Below, one piece after another: positions 24,692-35,076 of a stretch of 38,129 nucleotides of DNA. Each line of letters begins with the position of its first letter. Within the stretch, counting starts at the first letter, position 1. Source of the stretch: Polyangiaceae bacterium (GTDB taxonomy: Bacteria > Myxococcota_A > Polyangia > Polyangiales > Polyangiaceae); contig JALHPN010000072.1 in assembly GCA_022842465.1 (NCBI GenBank), positions 1 to 38,129 on the forward strand, in the 5' to 3' direction. Position numbers and translations under genes: made by a program. A model generated the notes under the pieces. That model did not search any database, had not been told where the DNA came from, and was given only the letters and a program-made list of their open reading frames with translations.

Positions 24692-24952
24692 TCACGCCAC
24701 GTGCGTGCGCGCGTCCCGCGCTTCCTCCTCGACCGCCTCGAAGGCGTCGAGGAACGCGAAGGGTTCGACCTCGGCCGCGCGGAGGATCGCGTTCACGAGC
24801 GCGGGCCCGAGAGTGGCGGTCTCCGGGACGATGACGTGGCTCTGGCCGCGCGCGAGCGTCACGAGACCGCCGGCGCGGCGCTGCGCCCGGAAGCCGAGTC
24901 GTCGCAGCGCGAGGATGCACTCCGTACCCGAGACATGAGGAAGCGCGAGCAT
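24692..24952 (-). CDS. HicA/YcfA-fold protein lacking the catalytic His; no HicB seen nearby
   Basis: The 86-residue protein matches the HicA mRNA-interferase layout: LPHVSGTECILALRRLGF at the N-terminus, then RRAGG, a short beta hairpin ending in HVIVPE, and a helical C-terminus (LVNAILRAAEVEPFAFLDAF). HicA toxins carry GSHH at the turn after the first helix. Here that position reads GGLVTL (residues 28-33), so the catalytic His is absent. No HicB-like antitoxin is encoded next to it. It may be a non-toxic RNA-binding derivative or a decayed toxin. ATG 24952 gives exactly the HicA N-terminus; the frame upstream to 25306 is antisense noise over another candidate gene. Confidence 0.65.
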   Translation of the reverse strand: MLALPHVSGTECILALRRLGFRAQRRAGGLVTLARGQSHVIVPETATLGPALVNAILRAAEVEPFAFLDAFEAVEEEARDARTHVA

Positions 24953-25036
24953 CCTCGACCTCGGTGCAACGCGGATGCCGCTCCGGAAGCGCTGTGGATT
25001 GACACTGAACAAAAGAGCAGTCACAGCTCGTGTGCC

Positions 25037-25279
25037 ATGGACTTGCTCGTCTCGCAGTTGAAGACCGCGATCCGTCGTCTCCTCGCCGCGAAGGGGGTGC
25101 GCGCGCGCGTGCTGGACAAGGTGAATCGTTACGGAGAGATCGTCATCGGCGTGATCCTCGAGCGCGCCGCGCCGACCGATCCCGACGTCCCGCTCGTCCC
25201 CTCGGACTCCGCGGCTTCGTGTCCCCGTCCGGCCGGTGAGGAACCGGGAGGTGGGGGAACGACGCACCGTGGACGCTAG
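25037..25279 (+). CDS. Small hypothetical protein
   Basis: From ATG 25037 an 80-residue frame begins MDLLVSQLKTAIRRLLAAKG and continues VLDKVNRYGEIVIGVILERA, a balanced helix/strand composition, then a Pro/Gly/Ser-rich tail. I recognise no family. It is divergent from the HicA-like gene with an 84-base gap that contains an AT-richer patch (25000-25025) and a perfect TTGACA at 24999-25004, though no -10 hexamer is evident. No clear ribosome site. Coding status is plausible, not certain. Confidence 0.45.
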   Translation: MDLLVSQLKTAIRRLLAAKGVRARVLDKVNRYGEIVIGVILERAAPTDPDVPLVPSDSAASCPRPAGEEPGGGGTTHRGR

Positions 25280-25336
25280 CCACGCACGCGCGACGTCGCC
25301 CCGCAAAGTCGCCTCGGTAGGTGCGAGCGCCGGCGG

Positions 25337-28092
25337 TCAGGTCCGCAGGAGGAGGCTGACCGGCAGGACCGCGAAGGCGTCGCGGAGGGCGAGGCGACCG
25401 TCGGTCACCGTCAGCGCGCGTCCGGTGACGACGTCGCGGAAGCGGCCGTCGCGGACCGCGACCGCGCAGTCTCCCCAGACGTTTCCGATCGCCCATGGCG
25501 CTCGCCCTCGCGTCGCCCGCACGGGAAGGCGCGTCACGAGGCACAGCGCCTCGTCGCGATCGTCTCGGCGCGCGAAGGCGACCGCCTCATCGGGGGCGTC
25601 GAGCGGGACGTACGACCCGGACACCAAGAGGTCTGGCCGCTCGCGCCGCGCACGGAGGCACGCGCCGAGGACGCGGAGCTTGATCGCGCCGTCCTCGAAC
25701 GTCTCGAGCAGCTCCGTCGGATCGGCCGCGCGCGCACGCTCGCCGAGTCGCGCGAGCGCCTCGTAGTCGACAGGCGCGCGGTTGTCCGGATCGACGAGGC
25801 GGAGATCCCACGTCTCGCTGCCCTGGTAGGTGTCGGGGATCCCTGGCGACGCTGCCTTGAGGACGGCGAGCGCGAGCCCGTTCGACGCGCCGTGCCGCGC
25901 GATGCTCCTCGCGCGCGCGCCGAGGCTGCGTGAGAGCGTGGGCTCGGCGAGCACACCGAGGACGAACGTGCGGAGCGCCTCCTCGTAGGGCTCGTTCGTC
26001 GAGAGCCAGCTCGTTCGCTGCTTCGCCTCGCGCGCCGCCTTCACCGCGTAGGCGACGATGCGCTCGCCGAACGCGGCGTCGGGCTCGGACGCGAGGGGCC
26101 AAGCGCCGAGGAGGGTCTGGAAGAGAAGGTACCGATCGGGCTCCGACGGTCCGCGCTCGTCGTCGAGCTCGGTCTGCAGCGGCTGCGACTGCGCGAGCCA
26201 GCCACGCACCCAGTCCTCCCACGCCTCGGGGAGCTCCGAGAGGACGGCGAGCCGCATGCGCACGTCCTCTCCGCGCTTCGTGTCGTGCGTGGACGTCGCG
26301 ATCATCGCGTGTGGAAAGCTCGCTGCGCGCGCCGCGTTCGCCGCGTGGAGCTCGGCCGTGGACGTCCCGAACCGCTCGGGATGGCCTCCGACCTCGTTCG
26401 AGGCCGCGAAGCGGAGGTATGTGTAGAACGCAGTGTCCTCGACGCCCTTCGCCATGACGGGGCCGGTCAGCTGCTGGAAGCGCATCGAGACCTCGACGCG
26501 CGCGTCGCGATCGTCACCCTCGCTCGGAGCGAGGAGGAGCACGTCGCGCAGGAAGTCGAACACGGACGGGCTGACCTCGGGGTTTCGCCGCTTCGCGAGC
26601 CGGATCGCGCGCGCGAGGATCTGCTCGTCCGTCGCCTCCCGCGAGCCGTCGGGACGCACGTACGTCCGGTAGACGGGGAACGCGGTGACGGTCTCGGTGA
26701 TCGCACGACGGAGCGCGGCGTACGTGAAGTCGCGCGACCGCCGGTCCTTCATCGCGATGCGCTCGAGCCGGATCGCGAGCATGTGCACCTCGGAGGAGAG
26801 GCTCGCGCGCATGATCGTGCGCTTCGCGTCGGCGACGTGGGCGCCGAACGGACGCGCGTCACCCGAGACGTCGGCCCAGAGACGCGTGAAGGCGGCCTCG
26901 GAGCGCGCGTCGACGAAGACGCCCGAGGCCTGGACGAGGAAGTCGTAGCCGGTCGTCCCGTCGATCGGCCACGCGCGGGGCAGCACCTCGCCGTGCGCGA
27001 GGATCTTCTCGACGACGACGTAGAGGTCGCGCCGCCCGCGCTCCTCCGCCGCCCGCCGAAGCTTCTCGAAGAAGCCCTGCGGGTCGTAGAGGCCGTCGGT
27101 GTGATCGAGCCGGATCCCGTCGAGCCGGCCGTCCTCCACGAAGCGGAGGAGCAGGTCGAGCGACTCGTCGAACACCGCGTCGAGCTCCATACGGATCGCG
27201 GCGAGGTCGTTGATGTCGAAGAAGCGGCGGTAGTTGATCTCCTCCGTCGCGACGCGCCAGAACGCGAGCCGGTAGCACTGGTCGACGAGGAGGCGATCGA
27301 GGTCGTCGAAGCTCCGCGGATCGCCTGGCTTGCCGTTCGTCGCCGTCACCGCGCCGTCGACGGCGTCGCGGGCCGCCTCGTCCTCGCAGAGCGCTTCGAG
27401 GCGTCGCTTGAGGACCTCCTTCTCGCGGTGGCGCTCGCGCTGCCGCTCGGGGTCCGTCTCGCTCGGCGGGGGGAGGTGACGGAGCCCCGTGAGGATGCTC
27501 TCGAGCTCTTGCCTCCGCGGGTCCTCGGGCGGCACGGCGAAGGACGCGAGGGCGCGCTCGAGGAGGGGAACGAGGCTCGACGGGTTCACCGGTAGGCGAC
27601 GCTCCCAGTAGCGCACGAAGAAGGAGCCGCCCTCCCGCTCGACCGTCAGCTCGCCCTTCTCGAGCACCTCGCCGTACTGCGCGCCGAGGACGGGGAGGAG
27701 CACCTTGTTCTCGAGCGCGTCCTTCGGCGGGTGCCACTCGATGTCGAAGTGGCCCCCGTAGATGGATGACGGGCCGTTCTCGAGCACGTCCGCCCACCAC
27801 GCGTTCGCCGTCGACGCGCTCATGTGGTTCGGGACGACGTCGACGATGTGTCCCATGCCGCGCTCGGCGAGCCCTCGCGTCCACGCGGTGAACGCTGCAT
27901 CGTCGCCGATCTCGGGGTTCAGCCTCCGCGGGTCCGTCAGGTTGTACCCGTGCGTGCTCCCCGACTCCGCCGCCAGGTACGGCGAGGCGTACGCGTGCGA
28001 GACGCCGAGCGCGTGCAGATGGGCGGTGATCCGGGCCGCGTCGGCGAACCCGAAGCCGGCATGGAGCTGGAGGCGGTAGGTGGACGTGAGGC

Positions 28093-28096
<4 letters not shown>
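25337..28096 (-). CDS. treY: Maltooligosyl trehalose synthase
   Basis: The 919-residue protein starts STYRLQLHAGFGFADAARI and has the GH13 (subfamily 26) hallmarks of TreY. These include SPYLAAESGSTHGYN, IVDVVPNHM (region I), GIRLDHTDGLYDP carrying the nucleophile Asp, VVVEKIL with the acid/base Glu, and STHDTKRGEDVRMRL. The C-terminal part (PGIPDTYQGSETWDLRLVDPDNR) is also typical. It isomerises the reducing-end alpha-1,4 bond of maltodextrins to alpha-1,1, giving maltooligosyl trehalose, which TreZ then cuts to trehalose. It is longer than many TreY proteins (700-800 residues), mainly in the middle region. ATG 28096 overlaps the treX stop (ATGA). No treZ follows within the window. Confidence 0.95.
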
Positions 28097-30204
<2,108 letters not shown>

Positions 30205-30504
30205 CGGGGCGCGCCACCGAAGCACGGGCCGTGCCTTCCCGGTCGCCGCGCGGTGCGGTGCGGCAGCCGTCGCGCGTAGCTCTGGCGAACGAATCCGAGC
30301 GGCGCCACACGGCGCCCCATCGAGGCGAAGTGCCACGGGCTGCGCGCTCGGCGCCGCGCGCGCCGTTTGCGGCGCGCGTCCGCGAGAACGCGCCTACGCG
30401 GCGGTTCGTCCGAAGAATCCGCGCGCCTTCGGCCTCGCGTCGGACCTAGGCGGTCCGGTACGGCGCGTGCACCTGCCGGCGCGGCCCCTCGGAGCTCGAG
30501 TGTC
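30205..30504. other. Hairpin-rich intergenic region, 300 bases
   Basis: Divergent gap between treX (minus) and the small gene at 30505 (plus). It contains several GC-rich inverted repeats: GGCGCC-ACAC-GGCGCC near 30299-30314, the 9-bp hairpin at 30356-30377, and GGACC-N5-GGTCC near 30446-30460. No recognisable promoter hexamers, coding sequence or RNA gene could be assigned. It must contain the promoters of both flanking transcripts. Confidence 0.6.
30356..30377. repeat. Perfect 9-bp inverted repeat, loop TTTG
   Basis: CGCGCGCCG and CGGCGCGCG flank a four-base loop. The stem is pure G/C and would be very stable in RNA or single-stranded DNA. It lies in the treX upstream region and is not followed by a T-run, so a terminator role is doubtful. 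Confidence 0.6.
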
Positions 30505-30783
30505 ATGCAGAACCCGGAACGCGACACGTTGGTCGACACGCTTCTCGAGGCCCTCGAGACGGAGCGCTACGTCCGCGCCCCGCTCCTCCTCACGGTGATC
30601 GACGAGCTGTCGGCGCTCCCGCCCTTCGCGTCCGCGGCGGGACCGGCCGAGGAGCTGCGCGCGGCCCTCGAGGCCCGCGCGATCGACGACGCGGAGTACG
30701 TCCGCCGCGTCCGCGCGCTGCGCGGGCTCGTGAAGGACCTACGACCGTCGTGCCTCAGGCTCGCTGCGGCCGGCGCAGCGTAG
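30505..30783 (+). CDS. Small hypothetical protein
   Basis: From ATG 30505 the frame encodes 92 residues, largely helical (RDTLVDTLLEALETERYVRA, then AAGPAEELRAALEARAIDD and YVRRVRALRGLVKDLRPSC). There is no signal peptide or membrane segment, and no family is recognised. A GGAG lies about eleven bases upstream. Its last 29 bases overlap the end of the convergent gene at 30755. Codon usage looks like its neighbours, which supports coding, but a short frame in GC-rich DNA remains uncertain. Confidence 0.55.
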   Translation: MQNPERDTLVDTLLEALETERYVRAPLLLTVIDELSALPPFASAAGPAEELRAALEARAIDDAEYVRRVRALRGLVKDLRPSCLRLAAAGAA

Positions 30784-31342
30784 ACGGCTCCGCGAAGCGC
30801 AGCTCGGAGGCGGCGCAGCACGGGCGCTCGCGCACGCGGAGGCACCCGCAGCTCGCGCAGAGCACCTCGGTCTCGAACGCCTCGGGCGCGGCGAGCAGAT
30901 CGGCCGCGACGAGCGCGAGCACACGGTCGGCGAGCGGACCCGACGTCGCCGCGGGGACGAAGCCGGCCGTGCCGCGCGCGTCGGCGCAGGGGACCACCGC
31001 GCCGCTCGCGAGCATCGACCACGCGAAGTCGACCCGCGTCTCCGCGCTCTCGAGCGAGAAGAGCGTGTCCTCGACGCGGGCGCGCGCCGTCCGGAGGAGG
31101 CGATCGACGAAGCGCACGTCGACGTGGGAGAAATCGTCGATCGGCGTCCGAGCGTCCACCGCCAGGCGCGTCATCGGGACGAGCATCCCGTAGATCCAGT
31201 GGACGAGGTCGGCCTTGCCCCAATCCTGCGAGCGCTCGACGAAGGTGCGCCAGGCGCTCCGGCACTCCGTGGCGACCAGACCGGAGGAGGCGGCGGAGGG
31301 CGCGAGGCTGAGGATCGTCGGTTTCGTGGCGGCGCTCGACAT
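30755..31342 (-). CDS. Hypothetical protein with C-terminal Cys cluster
   Basis: The 195-residue protein starts at ATG 31342 with GAGGA upstream. Its middle is helical (AWRTFVERSQDWGKADLVHW, VDRLLRTARARVEDTLFSL). Near the C-terminus five Cys occur in LCASCGCLRVRERPCCAAS, a C-x2-C-x-C...CC arrangement that could bind zinc or an iron-sulfur cluster. No family recognised. It is divergent from the single-domain response regulator at 31444, about 100 bases away, so shared regulation is possible. Its 3' end overlaps that of the convergent small gene by 29 bases. Confidence 0.7.
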   Translation of the reverse strand: MSSAATKPTILSLAPSAASSGLVATECRSAWRTFVERSQDWGKADLVHWIYGMLVPMTRLAVDARTPIDDFSHVDVRFVDRLLRTARARVEDTLFSLESAETRVDFAWSMLASGAVVPCADARGTAGFVPAATSGPLADRVLALVAADLLAAPEAFETEVLCASCGCLRVRERPCCAASELRFAEPSTLRRPQRA

Positions 31343-31443
31343 CGGTTCCTCGCCCTGGTGCAGCGGGCGTTCCATCTGCGACCGTCAGCCGCGTGACGCT
31401 CCCGTCGACGCGGGCGACCGATGGTTCTAGCCTTCCATGTCGA

Positions 31444-31812
31444 GTGGAAGGTCGGACGAAGTCGACGGTGCTCGTCGTGGACGACGAGGAGGACGTGCGG
31501 GAGATCGTCGGGGAGATCCTCGCCGACGCCGGCTACGACGTGCGCCTCGCGGCGGACGGACGCCAGGGGCTCGCGCTCGCGGTCGACGCCCCGAGGCCTG
31601 CTGCGATGGTCCTCGACCTCGTGATGCCCGTCATGACCGGCAACGAGCTCTTCGAGCGCTTGAAGCTCGACATCCGGACGAAGGACATCCCCGTCGTCAT
31701 CATCACCTCGGACGCTTCACGTGCGCCGAAGGGGGTGCCGGTGCTCCAGAAGCCGATCGGGCTCGGCGTGCTCCTCCGCGCGGTCGAGTCGGCGCTCACG
31801 ACCGCCACCTGA
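31444..31812 (+). CDS. Single-domain response regulator (CheY-like)
   Basis: The 122-residue protein is one receiver domain: acidic pair in VLVVDDEED, phospho-acceptor Asp in MVLDLVMPVMTG, Thr in VVIITSD and Lys in LQKPIGL. All key residues are present, so it should accept phosphate. No output domain, which suggests a role as a phosphorelay shuttle or protein-contact regulator, for example for the orphan hybrid kinases in this window (inference). The start is uncertain: GTG 31444 gives the usual short lead-in, while GTG 31393 and GTG 31468 are also in frame; none has a good ribosome site. Confidence 0.88.
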   Translation: MEGRTKSTVLVVDDEEDVREIVGEILADAGYDVRLAADGRQGLALAVDAPRPAAMVLDLVMPVMTGNELFERLKLDIRTKDIPVVIITSDASRAPKGVPVLQKPIGLGVLLRAVESALTTAT

Positions 31813-31829
31813 GCGCGGCCGGGCCGCCG

Positions 31830-32708
31830 TCAGCGAGGCTGGGTCGGGAGCGGCGTCGGGAGCACGCCCGCGTGGACGATGTGGCTCGGCAGACGAACCG
31901 GCGGTCCGGACGGTTCGCCGACGTCGACGTCCACCTCCCAGGTCCCTTCGCTCGGCAGCGCGCACGCGAGCGGCATCCAGACGACGTGCTGTGCCCCTGC
32001 GGCGAGCTCTCCCGCCAGCGGGATCTCACGCCGGTCCTTGCACGTGAGGGGTGAGCCTCGCAGGTGGAGCGACGTCTCGACGAGAACGGTCGGCAGGTTC
32101 ACGGGACGGGACGTCGCATTGGTGAGGGCGAGCACGATCCTGACCTGGCCGGCCGCCTTGGCCGGGACGACCTCGCGCGTCCCGGTCGCGATCGCCTGGA
32201 TGGCAGGTCGGGTCGAGAGCGGCACGGGCGGGTAGGGGCCGGGCTCGAGACGAAAGGGGGAGCTCGCCAGCGGCGCGTCCTCCCGCGACGCGTCCGACCA
32301 GCGCGCCTCGAGGACGTACGCGCCGGGGAGCGGCGTCTCGCACGCGAACGTGCGGGCGGCCTCGTGCGTCGTGCCCGGCTCGAGCGTGGTCGGGAGGCGG
32401 TCGACGATGGGACCGCGCTCCTCGCAGGGGTGGACACGTAGCGTGCCGCGCGCGACGAGCTCGATGCGACGTGTTCCGAGCGCGACCGGCGCGCGCGTCG
32501 TGTTCGTGAGCGAGACCCGCGTCGCGAGGAGCACGTGACCGAGGCGGGTCTTGTCGAAGGTCGCGGAGGCCGGCGCCTTCAGGCGCGCCGTGATTCCGTG
32601 GGCGACGACGGTGTCGCGGATCGACGTGTCGTCCGCCGCGTCGGCCTCTCGGGCGAGGGCCGCCGCGAGGGCGAGCACGCCGAGGGGGCCTGCGATCCTC
32701 GGCGTCAT
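31830..32708 (-). CDS. Secreted protein with probable Ig-like beta domains, unknown function
   Basis: The 292-residue protein begins with a signal peptide (GVLALAAALAREADA) after ATG 32708. The mature part alternates beta strands with conserved-looking phrases such as LLATRVSLTNTTRAPVAL and VRIVLALTNATSRPVNLPT. These resemble the strand patterns of intracellular-proteinase-inhibitor-like or Ig-like repeats: two copies of a strand-LTN-strand unit, at about 45-150 and 165-280. Four Cys could form disulfides. No enzymatic motif. It is convergent with the response regulator (17 bases between stops) and divergent from the cyclopropane synthase gene. Confidence 0.75.
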   Translation of the reverse strand: MTPRIAGPLGVLALAAALAREADAADDTSIRDTVVAHGITARLKAPASATFDKTRLGHVLLATRVSLTNTTRAPVALGTRRIELVARGTLRVHPCEERGPIVDRLPTTLEPGTTHEAARTFACETPLPGAYVLEARWSDASREDAPLASSPFRLEPGPYPPVPLSTRPAIQAIATGTREVVPAKAAGQVRIVLALTNATSRPVNLPTVLVETSLHLRGSPLTCKDRREIPLAGELAAGAQHVVWMPLACALPSEGTWEVDVDVGEPSGPPVRLPSHIVHAGVLPTPLPTQPR

Positions 32709-32976
32709 GCGTGGCGAGAGCCAGCTCACGAGCGCGAGTCTCGCACGGGTCGTACCACCCTGCGATCGCGCCGAAACGCGAGGACCGACGACGCGGGCTC
32801 CTGCATCCCTTGCGCGCGCGCCGCACGCGCTGCGGCATTGTTTCAACCGTTCGGAAGCCTGACGTTTTCTCACCCCTCGGGCGTCCGCGACTTGCGCTCG
32901 AGGGCGAGCCGTGGGAGACCGCCGCCCGCATCCGCCCCCTTCCCTGTCGGAAGGGGCCGTCGTCCCTGGAGGCTCC

Positions 32977-34209
32977 GTGGCGCACCTCACCGATTTCGTC
33001 GTCTTTCGCGATAGCAGCATGGCCGCGAAGTACGCCCACACCAAGATGCCGATGACGACGCTGTTCGAGGCCTACCTCGACGGCAAGCTCGACATCCCGG
33101 ACATGGACACGTTCCTCGATGCCCGCGAGGACCTCGTGAAGTACTCGATCACCGAGGACCACCTGAAGTTCTTCTTCACGCGGTTCATCCCCGAGGTGAC
33201 GATCCACTCCAAGAAGCAGGACGAGCGCATCGTCCGCGAGCACTACGACCGCGGCAACGACTTCTTCGAGTTCTTCCTCGGCGACCGCATGGTCTACACG
33301 AGCGGCATCTTCACGAACGAGAAGCAGGCCCTCGAGACGGCGCAGGACGACAAGATCGACCTCGTCATGCAGAAGCTGATGCTGAAGCCGGGGGAGAAGC
33401 TCCTCGACATCGGCTGCGGTTGGGGCACGCTCACCATGCGCGCCGCGAAGGTCTGGGGCGCGGACGCGACCGGCGTGACGATCGCCAAGGAGCAGACCGC
33501 GTTCGGCAACCGTCGCATCGAGAAGGCCGGCGTGAAGGACCACGCGCGCATCCTCTGCTCGGACTACCGCGACATCCCGAAGCAGAAGTTCGACAAGATC
33601 TCGAGCCTCGAGATGGTCGAGCACGTCGGCGTGAAGAACCTCGCCGCCTTCTGCGACCAGGTCTACGATCTGCTCGCCGACGACGGCCTCTTCCTCCTCC
33701 AGTGGACGGGCCTCCGCCGCGGCGGGAAGATGGGCGTGCCGGTCATCGGCCTCCGCCCCGAGGACCTCATCTGGGGCCTCTTCATGAACAAGTACATCTT
33801 CTCCGGCGCCGACGCGTCGCTGCCCCTGAGCGCGATGTGCGAGGCCCTCGAGAAGGCCGGCTTCGAGATCCAGAGCGCGGAGAACGTCTCCATCCACTAC
33901 GCGTTCACGATCGAGAAGTGGCACAAGAACTGGCTCGCGAACAGGGAGGGCGTCCTCCGCACGTACGGCGAGCGCTGGTTCCGTCTCTGGAGCCTCTTCC
34001 TCGGCTGGTCGTGGCGCATCGCGCGTCAGGGCAACGCGGCCTGCTTCCAGGTCGTCGCCAACAAGAACCTCGACAAGTTCGACCGCACCCGCTTCGTCGC
34101 GCACGACGTGGGCCGCGCCTGGCCGAAGCCCGCCGCTCCGGCGCACGCGACGCCGCCGGCTGCCTACGGTCACGGCAAGACGAACGGCACGGTCGCCGAA
34201 GCCGAGTGA
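32977..34209 (+). CDS. cfa: Cyclopropane-fatty-acyl-phospholipid synthase family methyltransferase
   Basis: The 410-residue protein carries the CFA-synthase signature EHYDRGNDFFEFFLG (about 88-102), the SAM-binding motif KLLDIGCGWGTLT (about 141-153) and SSLEMVEHVG, where the family has its substrate-handling Glu. Near the end are MCEALEKAGFEIQSAENVSIHYAFT and LANREGV, as in CFA synthases. It uses S-adenosylmethionine to methylenate double bonds in membrane phospholipid acyl chains, stabilising membranes under stress; a different methyl-transfer product is possible for this family. Start GTG 32977 has TGGAGG just upstream; ATG 33019 is an alternative without a ribosome site. A hairpin terminator follows at 34238. 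Confidence 0.9.
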   Translation: MAHLTDFVVFRDSSMAAKYAHTKMPMTTLFEAYLDGKLDIPDMDTFLDAREDLVKYSITEDHLKFFFTRFIPEVTIHSKKQDERIVREHYDRGNDFFEFFLGDRMVYTSGIFTNEKQALETAQDDKIDLVMQKLMLKPGEKLLDIGCGWGTLTMRAAKVWGADATGVTIAKEQTAFGNRRIEKAGVKDHARILCSDYRDIPKQKFDKISSLEMVEHVGVKNLAAFCDQVYDLLADDGLFLLQWTGLRRGGKMGVPVIGLRPEDLIWGLFMNKYIFSGADASLPLSAMCEALEKAGFEIQSAENVSIHYAFTIEKWHKNWLANREGVLRTYGERWFRLWSLFLGWSWRIARQGNAACFQVVANKNLDKFDRTRFVAHDVGRAWPKPAAPAHATPPAAYGHGKTNGTVAEAE

Positions 34210-34237
34210 GGAGCCGGGCGTAGAGCCCGCGAGTCCT

Positions 34238-34268
34238 GCGGCGACGATCCCTCACGGATCGTCGCCGC
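34238..34268. terminator. Bidirectional hairpin terminator candidate
   Basis: A perfect 13-bp inverted repeat (GCGGCGACGATCC, loop CTCAC, then its complement) lies between the convergent cfa and DsbA-like genes. The position and stability fit a terminator for both, although the T-run is weak on either side. Confidence 0.7.
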
Positions 34269-34304
34269 GTCTCGTTCAGGCCCGCGCGATCTCGAGACGA
34301 GCGC

Positions 34305-34979
34305 TCAGAGCGGGCGGCGGGTCGCCGTGGGGCGGACGGCGACCCAGGCGGACCGCTCGGGCGGCGACAGTGTGGGGCTCCCCGTCGCCAGGAAGCGATC
34401 GAGCTCGGGCAGCGCGTCGACGCCCCAGAAGAGCTCTCCGTCGGCGAGGACGGACGGGACACCGAACACGCCCTCGGCGATCGCGGCGTCCGTCTGGGCG
34501 CGGAGCCGCGCCTTCCCCTCGGCCGACTCGGCGGCGTCGAGCACGCCGGCCGCGTCGAGGCCCACCTCGGTCACGAGATCGGCGACGGTGGCGCGCGCCT
34601 CGACCGATCGCGCCTCGCCCGACCACGTCGCGTCGAAGATGCGGGTGACGAGCGCTCGCCGCGCGTCCGGCGCGAGCGGGACCGAGAGGACGCGCAACGC
34701 CACGAGCGGCGAGAACGGGTGCGCGAACGGCGCGCCGAACGGCACCCCGAGGGCCCGGGCCTTCCGGACCGTGTCGACCACGAGGTACCGCTGCTTCGCA
34801 GGCACCTCGGCCGGTCCCTTCGTGCCGTGGTGCCCGAGGAGCCCGGCGAACAGCACCGGGATCGGGTCGACGGCCCGCCCGTGCCGCTCGGCGACGCGGT
34901 GGATCTGCGTCCACCCGAGGTAGGCGTAGGGCGAGATCACGTCGAAGAAGAAGCGGAGCGGAGGGGACGGCGAGGTCAC
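34305..34979 (-). CDS. DsbA-family protein, 2-hydroxychromene-2-carboxylate isomerase / GST-kappa like
   Basis: The 224-residue protein starts near RFFFDVISPYAYLGW; FDxxSPYxYL with Ser16-Pro17 replaces the CxxC of DsbA and is the mark of the HCCA isomerase/GST-kappa group. A helical insertion domain follows (about 50-160), and GVFGVPSVLADGELFWG contains the cis-Pro typical of thioredoxin folds. These enzymes use glutathione or similar thiols to isomerise aromatic intermediates; the actual substrate is unknown. GTG 34979 is chosen (AAGG upstream); GTG 34988 is possible. It is divergent from the lipoprotein gene at 35077, about 100 bases apart. Confidence 0.88.
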   Translation of the reverse strand: MTSPSPPLRFFFDVISPYAYLGWTQIHRVAERHGRAVDPIPVLFAGLLGHHGTKGPAEVPAKQRYLVVDTVRKARALGVPFGAPFAHPFSPLVALRVLSVPLAPDARRALVTRIFDATWSGEARSVEARATVADLVTEVGLDAAGVLDAAESAEGKARLRAQTDAAIAEGVFGVPSVLADGELFWGVDALPELDRFLATGSPTLSPPERSAWVAVRPTATRRPL

Positions 34980-35076
34980 GGTCGGCACCTTAGCAGCGGC
35001 GGCGCTCCCCCCACGAAGCCCCGGCCCCTCGAGCGGTGACGCGACCGCGCGATCCTGTACGATGCGGAGCGCCGAC

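Noticed and set aside
24965..24980. Sigma-54-like site (minus strand) before the HicA-like gene
   Set aside because: The -12 TTGCA is perfect, but the -24 is degenerate and the start would fall about two bases from the ATG.
24999..25004. Perfect TTGACA (-35 like)
   Set aside because: No acceptable -10 hexamer at 16-18 bases spacing.
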